This document shows positions 55,517 to 64,000 of a DNA stretch of 64,000 bases, piece after piece. The stretch spans positions 4,809,853-4,873,852 of the forward strand of contig JASKMD010000004.1 of assembly GCA_030144725.1 (NCBI GenBank), in the 5' to 3' direction. The notes below the pieces were generated by a model, which was given only the letters and a program-made list of their open reading frames with translations, made no database searches and was not told the DNA's origin. Source of the stretch: Haematococcus lacustris. Its lineage: Eukaryota; Chlorophyta; Chlorophyceae; Chlamydomonadales; Haematococcaceae. How positions within the stretch are numbered: the stretch's first letter is position 1; each line of letters opens with the position of its first letter. The position numbers were made by a program, and so were the translations under genes.

Positions 55517-58186
55517 ATGTCGGTAACATTGGCGCTGGTGACACTGCTGTTCTCATGGCTTCAAATAGCGGCGTCGCTGCGTAAGCTATCCCCGCTGTCG
55601 GCAGCGATTACCCCGACGCCTGGGTTTGCTCGCGCACAAGGTGCACAGCGCTTGCTATGCCCTAGTATGCGCGGGCAAACCATCTACTTTAATCATTTAT
55701 ATCGTGACAGGCGACACCGCATTTGTCATCTATGCCGGAACGTCCTACGAGCGCCAATTGAGGTGACCATCTGCTAGCAGCCCCCACTATCTGCTAGCAG
55801 CATCACCTACTGACATGGCTATCTTTGCCTGCCGGCTGAGCAAAAGACATGCACATGCATCCTCAGTTGTGCTTGTTTCTCACCCATAAGCCCTACTGCA
55901 ACCACCACACACTGCAGATGTGAGGCGCTAGTGGAGAGCCTCCGTTCAGCAGGTGCCTGGACTGGCCCCATCTACTTCCTAACAGAAAACGTGAAGTGCT
56001 ACCAAGTCAGTCTTGCAAGGCACCTAGCTCCACATCTTGTTTTGCCCGCCCTGTATGGCAGTACCTCTCCTCTTTCCCTAATACGGTTGCATGTCCATTG
56101 CTGCCGCCTGCAGCATGAAAGGTGGACCCAGTGTGGGCTGGACGCGGAAGTGGTGCTGCTGCCACCCCACCAAACACACCTAGGCCGCATGTTCATGCCA
56201 CGGAGCACCTCAATGCAGATGGCGGCAGCCAGCATAAAGTCGAGGGTGTGGGACCTCCTTCCCAGCACTGATCTGCAAGCCGTGGTGTACCTGGATGGCT
56301 GTGACCTGCTGATCACCCAGCCAGTAGCCCCGATGCTGCAGTCCCTCTTGCCGCTGGTGCTGCCGACAAGCAGCCGACAGGGCAGTGCAGGCAGCAGGCA
56401 GAGCACAGCAGGGGAGGAAGCAGGTGGCCAGCCTGCAGAGGCTGGACTCACAGACGGGGAGCAGCAGCAGCAGCAGCAGCCGGTGCTAGTGCGCATCCAG
56501 CCAGACACCCTCCCCTCTCACAATGCCACAGCCAGCTCCCAAGGAGACCAGCAGGGCTCGGAGGTGTGGCTGCTGGCCCGTCGGAGCTCTGGGCCTCTCC
56601 TTGCAGCGCTGAGACAGCAGGCAAGGCCGCGTGTGCACCCTGCCGCGCTTGCGTAACCTACACACCCGCATCAGGGCAGGCTGGCGCCTGGGAGGGCCGG
56701 GGTCACCTGGTGCTGTGAGGCTGCCTGAGGGGAGGGCTGGCTGCCTGCCTGCTGCCAGACCACACTGCATCAGGTCAGCCACAGCAGTACCATTGCCTCA
56801 GGGTTTAGGGTTCAGGGCCTAAGGCTACCTGGAGGCTACACACCTGCCCAGTACACATTGCTACACACCAGCCCCTCACCTCCATGACCCAATTGTGTGC
56901 ATGCTGCGCCCACCCCTGGCTGCTCCTCTGCAGCCCTGTAACCCTCAGCCCCTGATTCCGCTGGTTGCGCCCCTGCCTCTGCCTCATGCCCGCACCACGC
57001 CTGCTGCATGCCTTCAAAACCGCACTCTGTGCCCTTGCTCCTCGTGTGGCTGTGTGGCTGTGCAGAGCACACAGCTGGCCCCACCCAGCCCTAGCAGCTG
57101 GGCGCTGTTGCAAGCAGCTGCGCATCGGCTGGACGCCTGCTGCCCTCCCGGCTCCCCCAGTTGTCAGTCAGCCAGGGTGCTGGAGACTCCTCCCGGGCAA
57201 TGGCTACAGGCCCTGCAATGCGCTGAGGAGCAGGGCTGCCACTCTGGCGCAGTCATGGCAGCCATGCCTAAGACCTGCAGCCGGTGGGTTGGGCCTGGCG
57301 GCTGTACTGCCTGCTTCTATGCCAGGCTGCTGTAGCTGCCTCCATGCTGAGCTGCTGCCGACAGATACACCTTCACCAGGTAGCCATGCAACGACTGCCA
57401 CCACCACCAGCAGTGCAGTGCACAACACCTGGTGCTGCAGAAGTGTGGATGTGGAAAGAGTGGATGTGCGGCAATGTGACACCATGTATGTGACTGTATG
57501 TGTGACACTATGTATGTGTGACTGCGATTTTATTGAGTGTTCAGGACTGGGAGCCGCCTCATCAGCAAGTGGGTGGCCAGCAGGGAGCTGTGCAGCCATC
57601 AGGGGCTGGACTACTCCCTGCCCCCCCGCATGCAGCCACTGCTGTCACCGTGGATGCCTTACCCGCCCTGCGCCAAGGTGGGCCCCACCTTCACTTCACT
57701 CCCTGCCCAGCCCAGCCCGCACCTCTGCAACGCATGGCACCACCACCACCACCACACCTCCTGGTGGCCCTGCTCTGGCTCTCCCATCAGAGTAGAACAT
57801 GGCAGTGCTGCCATGCGGCGCATCAGCTGCGTGTTGCTCATGTCATGTGCTCACGGCGCCCTGCCATTGCGCACCGGCTGCTCGCTATTCTCCCAGCCCG
57901 CCTTCATCCCTGCATGCCCACCTGAACCCCCCCTGCCTGCATGCCCACCTGAACCCACCCCTGCCTGCATGCCCATCCGAACCCCTCCTGCGTGCCTGCT
58001 TACCTGAACCCCTCCTGCCTGCTCGCATGCCTACCCAACCTCATCCTGCACCTGCCTGCCTGCCTACCTGCTCAGGTGGAGCTGGGGCTGTCGCGTGTGC
58101 TGTGTCAGTGGAGCTGCACAGAGACCAGCTACATCCGCACCGCCACCTTCCGCACCACCATCACACACCCCAGACTACTCCCCTGA
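55517..58186 (+). CDS. GT-A-fold glycosyltransferase-like secretory protein
   Basis: Exons 55517-55580, 55711-55762, 55918-55990 and 56114-56620 are linked by consistent phases. Later exons 57545-57677 and 58076-58186 (stop TGA) fit, but at least one exon between 56620 and 57545 is missing from my model. The protein starts with a signal peptide or signal anchor (MSVTLALVTLLFSWLQIAAS). It continues TAFVIYAGTSYERQLR, LVESLRSAGAWTGPIYFLT, AEVVLLPPHQTHLG, KSRVWDLLP and VVYLDGCDLLITQPV. This is the layout of nucleotide-sugar transferases with a metal-binding acidic motif after a beta strand, here D-G-C-D rather than D-x-D. The donor before 56621 appears to be GC (CAG|GCAAGG). A Golgi role in glycan synthesis is inferred. 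Donor and acceptor sugars are unknown. Confidence 0.6.
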
Positions 58187-59230
58187 TTGCAGCCAGCTCA
58201 GCCACAGCGCCTAAGCCTGAGCAGTCCAGCCCTGGCTGCGGCCCTGATCGTGATCCCCTGCCAGCGTTCGCAATCAGTGAGGTAGCATTCCTAGCCTTTT
58301 CACATCCTGCTGCCCTAGACCTCCAGGGGCCGCCAGGGGGGATGGGTGCAGGCACAATGGGTTGCACAGCCGTCATGCACCCCAAGGCCAGCTTGCAAGA
58401 GGGGGTGAGGGGGAGGCGGGGCGATTTCAAAAAGTCTCCCATCACATGCCATGTGGGGTTGAGCAGGGTACGCCACCCAGCCTGTGTACATTAGCTGGTG
58501 GCTAGCTGGCTGACGGCCGGTCACACTAGGAGGTGAGGCGCTGCCTGCAGTCAGGCTCCTCCAAAGCGCAGCTTGGGCCCAGCACAATCTTCCTATGCCA
58601 CATGGACCCACCTCACTTGGAATATACCTGCTGCAGCTATGCCATAGTGGTGTCGATGTCCTAGGGATGCTGAACATTGTCTTTCTGAGTCTTCAACAAC
58701 CCCATGGCTGTGGGACAACCCCACTTCCATTAGTGGATAGCATGTGCATGGTGTCATTTAGCCCTTGCCATTCAGGATTGCATTGCAGCAATGGTGATGG
58801 TGATGTTTGCATCATAGAGTATGCAAGAACGTACGTACATACCCATGACCGCGTAGCTCAGTCTACGTGGGCTCAGGGGTGCTGGACTTTTCAGGCTCAA
58901 GCTCGTGTTGTTTCCCCCTTTTGAATGTGGTTGTACCTGAAATGTAGGACAATGCGACTCCGTACATCAAGTTGATGTGCGTGTGCTGTCTGTCGGATGC
59001 AGCGGCCAAGTCCATGAGCAGATCTTATAATGTAAGTTGTGTGTAAACGAAAGTGATCATAAGAAATGTAATTGGCCATCAAGGATGCGACCGAGGACGC
59101 TACAGTTAGGTTGTAGCTGAGTGAGACTGCCCACAGACAACACCTTGTTCCATGTCGGTGGTGGTTGTTTAACGATGCGAATTGGGAAGGATAAGCTGGG
59201 GCATTTCAAAGCTTTCATGGAGCCCTCTTC
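58187..59230. other. Intergenic stretch
   Basis: No supported gene. It contains the dispersed repeat shared with 35838-35935 (59080-59170). A GTAGCTCAGT box at 58853 was checked as a tRNA and rejected. Confidence 0.4.
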
Positions 59231-59487
59231 TCCCTCACTAGGGCCTCCATTTGAGCCGGACCAGTAGTAACCACTCGCAGCCACTAGCGGGAATACTAGG
59301 GACCACTAGTGACCCGACTCAAATGGTGTTAATGGGCTGTGTGGAGTATACCCAATTCACATGGACATGGTGCATGAGTGCCTACCACCTACACTACTGC
59401 CTGACCCCTAAGGGCTATTGTGTAGAGTTGGCATGAAAAACATGCACTAAGTGTAAGCTGCTGACAGTTCAGATGGGGGGGGACACA
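59231..59487 (-). ncRNA. Conserved right end of Fanzor copy C, candidate guide-RNA scaffold
   Basis: Same boundary motif TCCCTCACTAGGGCC and the same hairpin (59247-59326, arms CCATTTGAGCCGG and CCGACTCAAATGG) as copies A and D. It runs up to the copy C stop codon. The RNA role is inferred. Confidence 0.4.
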
Positions 59488-59502
59488 CTACTGTGCCTCA
59501 GC

Positions 59503-59542
<40 letters not shown>

Positions 59543-61072
59543 GCCTTGGGTGGCTTGTCTCGCAGCCACTTGTAGCCCAGGCCAGGGTACTCCTTGCCCT
59601 TGGCTGGCAGCGCTCCCTGGTCTGGCCAGTAGCACAGCTCCAGCAGACGCCACCTGCTCTCCCAATGCGCTGCATATTCAATGCTGCAGTCCCGGTCTAC
59701 CCACCTGCCTGGCTGTGGTGCTGGCTTGGCTTTGGCAGCCTTGCCCTTGCCCTTGCCCTTGCCTTTGCCCTTGGTGGGCTGGGTGGGCTCAGCTGCCGGC
59801 TCAGCTGCCTGCTCAGCCTTGGTGCGCTTGCTGCACTTGGCTGGAGGGGGAGTGCTGGGCCCTGGCTCTGAGGCTGCTGCCTGTATGGCTTCCTGGCTGC
59901 TGCATGGAGCCTGTGGGGGCTTGCAGGGGGCCACTACTGGGCACCATATCAGGCCCCGCACTGGCTGGTCACGCTGCTGGCTCCAGGCTGGGCGCAGCAG
60001 GCGGAGGTCCACCTGCCTTGCGGGGGGCTTCCAGCCTGCACGCCTGGTGGGCTGCTCATGGTACAGCTCCTCCTCACATGGCTGCTTGTCATTCACTGCT
60101 GAGCTGACAGGGTGGTGCGGTGCTCACCCAAAAGTACCACCCTGGCCCTCAGCTGGTCAGAGCCCCTAGGCCTGCACACCACCTTGCAGCAGGCCCACAA
60201 CACCGCATCAATTCTCCACCCACCCCCAGTGCCAATGCTAGCTGCACCAAAGAAGACCACCAGCTGCTTGGCACGCCCATGTCGCTCCATGTCCACCTCC
60301 GCCATGTCCTCCTCCAATTGCAGCCATGCGCACGAGGCACACACATGGTGGCTGACATGGTGGCACCAGGTTAGGCATGACACAGTCAACTACTCTTTCA
60401 CTTCATGCCATCCCACCACTTTGAAATACATAACCCACCCACCCATACCCTCCCTCCCACACCTTACCCTCCCTCCCACATACCCACCCTCACCTTCTTG
60501 AAGCATTGCTCCAGCGCACGGTCCTGGGCTCTGTACAGCCTCAACCGCTGCTGTGCCCACTTGGGGTCCAGGTACACCTCCCACACCGCATCCCAGGTGG
60601 CCAGGGTGACGGTGATATGCTTCAGGTTGGTCACCAGGGAGGTGCCGGCTGAGCTTGCTGCTGCCAGGTGCTGGAGGTAGGGCTTGATCGGTGCTAGCCA
60701 CCGCTCGGTGGTGCAGCGGGCATTGTTCAGGCCATTGGCATGCTTCACCTGGCCCTTGGTCAGCTGATCTGCTACCAGCTGGCCTGTCGCCTGGTCCCAC
60801 ACCCCTCAGGCTGCACTGATTGCCTGGGTGACGCCGGGGTCGATGCCCACCCCGACCTGCGTTGCTGGATCAAACACAAACTCACGCTGCTCAGCTACGC
60901 CCCTGCCTATGTGGGGGAGTCCCACTGCATTAGGGCGGCTGTTGCTGCTGGCCGCAGGGGGTTGGGCAAGAGGAGGGGGGAGGGGGCGTGTGTAGTGCAC
61001 GCACACGCTGACACCGTCTGACTCCTCTCAAACTGAAACCCCTTGTTGCGAAGCTTGCCCGTGTTGAACTAC
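59488..61072 (-). pseudogene. Fanzor copy C, 5'-truncated and broken
   Basis: A close relative of copy A. It keeps RuvC-I (GVGIDPGVTQAI), but a TGA follows soon after (AISAA-stop, near 60807). RuvC-II reads VVLLGEHRTT, keeping Glu, and is followed by a one-base deletion that shifts frame (near 60110). At RuvC-III, WVDRDC is kept, but 5- and 1-base deletions replace the NAALNMQRI stretch with unrelated residues before the frame is restored. The 5' end stops where the (TCAGG)n array begins, exactly at the point that in copy A is a likely intron acceptor. It is a dead copy. Confidence 0.8.
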
Positions 61073-61075
61073 CTT

Positions 61076-61601
61076 TCAGGTCAGGTCAGGTCAGGTCAGG
61101 TCAGGTCAGGTCAGGTCAGGTCAGGTCAGGTCAGGTCAGGTCAGGTCAGGTCAGGTCAGGTCAGGTCAGGTCAGGTCAGGTCAGGTCAGGTCAGGTCAGG
61201 TCAGGTCAGGTCAGGTCAGGTCAGGTCAGGTCAGGTCAGGTCAGGTCAGGTCAGGTCAGGTCAGGTCAGGTCAGGTCAGGTCAGGTCAGGTCAGGTCAGG
61301 TCAGGTCAGGTCAGGTCAGGTCAGGTCAGGTCAGGTCAGGTCAGGTCAGGTCAGGTCAGGTCAGGTCAGGTCAGGTCAGGTCAGGTCAGGTCAGGTCAGG
61401 TCAGGTCAGGTCAGGTCAGGTCAGGTCAGGTCAGGTCAGGTCAGGTCAGGTCAGGTCAGGTCAGGTCAGGTCAGGTCAGGTCAGGTCAGGTCAGGTCAGG
61501 TCAGGTCAGGTCAGGTCAGGTCAGGTCAGGTCAGGTCAGGTCAGGTCAGGTCAGGTCAGGTCAGGTCAGGTCAGGTCAGGTCAGGTCAGGTCAGGTCAGG
61601 G
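61076..61601. repeat. (TCAGG)n pentanucleotide array next to Fanzor C
   Basis: About 105 perfect TCAGG units, the same unit and strand as the array in Fanzor D. Confidence 0.98.
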
Positions 61602-61904
61602 TAAAGTCCTGGTTGACAGCCTAGTGCCGCCAGGGAGTCAAAGCAGCCTGCCCTTGAATGGAGATTGAAGCTAATGCCAGCTGTAGCATCAAGTGGTGGA
61701 GGCGCTGTGGCGCAGGGGCCCTGAGGCGCAGGGGTTAGGGTTCCGATGGCAACCGATGTCACGTTCCCTCCTGAGACCACTGGGCTCCCATCGACAGCCT
61801 GACTTGCACATCTCCAGGGACCGCTGCACGCTCTACCCAGTGCGCTGCACACTGTGCAGGGGCCACAGGGCCAGGTGCAGCAGACAAGGGCTGGACAGCG
61901 GGAG

Positions 61905-62215
61905 GTGAACTTGGGCAGGAAGCTCATGGGCAGGTGGGGCCTCATGGGCGGCACCTCATGGAACCACACTAGGCCCCAGACGGGCTTGCCATGCAGCTGG
62001 CTCCAGGCTGGGTGCAGCAGCCGCTGGAACACCAGAGCTGGGGGTACCCAGTCCGTGTGCTTAGGCTGGTCCAGTGGCAGGTGCTGCCCAAGGGGCATGC
62101 ACATCTGAGCTGACACGGGTAGTGCGAAGCTCATCCATGATCACCAACCTGTCGGGTCTGACAACCATGTTGCGCCTGCTAGGCTGCTCCACCGCCTTTC
62201 GCCCGATATGTTGTG
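61905..62215 (-). pseudogene. Fanzor fragment E
   Basis: Reads RPDRLVIMDELRTTRVSS (RuvC-II with Glu), then in another frame HTDWVPPALVFQRLLHPAWS and GLVWFHEV. This order and wording match copies D and A. No RuvC-I or RuvC-III is seen. It belongs with D rather than with its neighbour C. Confidence 0.65.
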
Positions 62216-62329
62216 CACTTGGAACCTTCTGATCTGCTGCCCCTGCCCATGTGTCAAGGGACCTCACCCCTGTTTAGCCCAATACCCTGACCTTGACGTC
62301 TTCCCCTCCCACTGCCTCCCCTGCTGTCA

Positions 62330-62561
62330 GGTGTCTAACAATACGTGCAACGTGTACCTCGAGCCTGCTGAGGGCTGGTCGCCTGTTGAGGAGGCCGGCA
62401 TGATGATGGATATACACAACAATTCCTAGCCTGAACAGGGAACAGTTTGATATGAATGGAACAGAATGGCCTGGGAGTGAGACCCATCTCCCGGGGTGCA
62501 GTTTGACCACCCCCTTAACTTCTACATCACCTGCACGTTCACCATGTTGAGAAAGCTGGAG
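62330..62561 (+). other. Two unrecognised exon-like segments
   Basis: After a CAG acceptor, 62330-62429 reads VSNNTCNVYLEP and then GWSPVEEAGMMMDIH. After a second CAG, 62503-62561 reads FDHPLNFYITCTFTMLRKLE and ends at GTAGGA. Both look coding on the plus strand but I do not recognise the family. The rest of 62600-63591 shows no gene. Confidence 0.25.
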
Positions 62562-63591
62562 GTAGGACTCACCATGATTACACACAATCATCAAACCTCA
62601 ACTCATCAATCAACTCCAGCAAAGGAATGCAGGGCTGCCACCAGCTCCCACTCCCCAGTTCCTACCTGGGCCTGCTCACCACCCCTCACAACATGTGCTC
62701 AACAATTGACGTGCTTGGCATACGGTTATTACTTACGGCACCACCAACACCATACTGTGAACGAGCACTGAACAGACTCCATCGCCGTGACAGCTTGTCC
62801 TTTCACCCTCCGTGCATCACGTACAAAACTGCTTAGTAACCACAAACAACTGGGCCATGCACTGACTGCGTAGCCACATCTCACGCTGTGTGAATGTATA
62901 TGACACATGATGGCCTTGATGAGATAGGATGAGTGACACCACACATAATCTGTACCACAGGCTATGGCCTAGCGTAGCACAGCACTAGGTGAGGTCTCCG
63001 TCATGTGCTGATCTAGAAGGAGGTGCATGGGCCTCAGACCGCATCGTTTGACCATTGCCTGGTGCTCCTAACCAACGTTGTTGGGATCGTCGACACTGCA
63101 CCTGTGGATTGATCAGCCCCTCCCTTGCACCGCACACCAAATGCTGGAGGCTAGTGTGATACAGGCTGCCATAAGGGGCTGACCAGTGCCCTGTGGCCCA
63201 TTTCTTCCAAACCCGGCCTACTTGCACTCCCTCCCCTCCTCCAGCCCCAGCCCAGCCCAGCTCACTCACACACTGATGGCATCTCCGTAACTTAATCATA
63301 CATGCACAGCAACCACCCTGTGCATGCCCCTTCCGCTTCCCCCTCCACCCCTCCACATTGCCCTCCTCCACATCACCCTCCTCACCACTGACACACGCTG
63401 CAGAGACCAATAAGAATGCCACCCTTCGATCAACTTGTTAAGCACACCTTCGAATAGGTGTTGCGAGCTACAGATCTCGCAAAGTCGCGAGTACAAGCCA
63501 CGCAGAGATGATGGTGAAGCCTGATGGTGGTGATGGCCTGGCTGAAGATGACGAGCTCACCCTTCATGTTGTCCAGCACTGCCCTCCCCTT

Positions 63592-63783
63592 TCACTGCAG
63601 CTTGCGGGCCATTAGGTGGTGGTGGGCTGAGGGCGCTGCCAAGGACAGGCCCCACAGACCCGCCACCACTGCAGCTGAGGCAGTCCAGGTGGCTGACCAG
63701 CCAAGGTTGGCGTCCAGCATCATGCCGCCAAGCAAACCTCCGGCACCACAGCCCAGCCCACCCAACACAGCCGTGCTCAAACC
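63592..63783 (-). CDS. Last exon of an MFS (LacY/MFSD6-like) transporter, partial
   Basis: After an acceptor at 63784-63786 the frame reads GLSTAVLGGLGCGAGGLLGG and ends with two hydrophobic helices and a stop at 63592. The Gly-rich helix followed by GG and an acidic residue is typical of helix 11 of major-facilitator transporters of the MFS_1-like group. A GTAAGT donor at the very end of the window (about 63998, minus strand) indicates that the previous exon lies just outside. Substrate unknown. Confidence 0.5.
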   Translation of the reverse strand, partial: GLSTAVLGGLGCGAGGLLGGMMLDANLGWSATWTASAAVVAGLWGLSLAAPSAHHHLMARKLQ

Positions 63784-64000
63784 CTGCGATGCAGACCATG
63801 CATGCCACTGTCAATCCCAGGACATGGGGTAGGAGGGCATGGCACATTTACAATTGCGTATGGTCAAGGTGACTTAGGGCAGCTTCAGAGCTGTCACTGT
63901 CATGTGCTGCAGCAACGCTGACAGGCAGACATGTGCTGATGACGATGCAACCATTTTGACAGTTTACAGGCACGGCAACAGTGGCGATACATACTTACAG

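Noticed and set aside
58846..58920. Possible tRNA (GTAGCTCAGT box followed by a TTTT run)
   Set aside because: No acceptor stem or standard T-arm can be formed.
59488..62215. Fanzor C and E as one continuous gene
   Set aside because: E carries a second RuvC-II region of the D type upstream of C's own RuvC-I, so they are separate copies.

Overview
The window is nuclear DNA from a flagellated green alga, most likely a chlamydomonadalean (a Haematococcus-like genome would fit; this is inference). The evidence is a GC-rich, intron-dense sequence with GTGAGT-type donors, many CAG/CTG and G-rich arrays inside introns, an axonemal dynein heavy chain, and scattered TTAGGG-type interstitial telomere repeats. 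Genes were rebuilt exon by exon. Where exons are listed, the splice phases add up to open frames.

Layout. 0.6-8.5 kb (-): N-terminal tail of an inner-arm dynein heavy chain, with a 3.1-kb 11-bp minisatellite in one intron. 10.6-12.4 kb (-): Fanzor copy A, with a 2.4-kb DNA transposon (itself carrying a nested insertion) just upstream. 16.0-20.7 kb (-): a seven-exon Methyltransf_16-type protein methyltransferase. 21.5-29.4 kb: Fanzor copy B, flanked by ~560-bp direct repeats and split by a 3.7-kb foldback transposon. 30.6-32.2 kb (-): C-terminal part of a MATE transporter. 33.1-33.6 kb: a 500-N gap. 33.9-34.8 kb (-): N-terminal part of an AMSH-like deubiquitinase. 36.9-40.3 kb (+): an alpha/beta hydrolase of the hormone-sensitive-lipase type. 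40.8-42.6 kb (-): cytochrome c heme lyase. 44.0-44.9 kb: a LINE 3' fragment. 45.4-48.5 kb (-): a complete 12-exon secreted, periplasmic-binding-protein-like protein. 49.0-51.7 kb: a hAT transposon with its 8-bp duplication. 52.0-62.3 kb: a repeat-rich zone with a short non-autonomous transposon and Fanzor remnants D, F, C and E, two of them touching (TCAGG)n arrays, and with a glycosyltransferase-like gene (+, 55.5-58.2 kb) between them. 63.6 kb (-): last exon of an MFS-type transporter.

The most notable content is the set of six loci related to Fanzor, the eukaryotic TnpB-like RNA-guided nuclease. They fall into at least three subfamilies. Three copies share a sharply bounded ~220-260-bp right end with a hairpin, a candidate guide-RNA scaffold. 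Removing the transposon from copy B restores a 357-codon exon exactly in frame and predicts a 726-aa protein with all three RuvC acidic residues. Otherwise the cellular genes are unrelated neighbours (motility, methylation, transport, mitochondrial cytochrome c maturation), as is normal in a eukaryotic genome.
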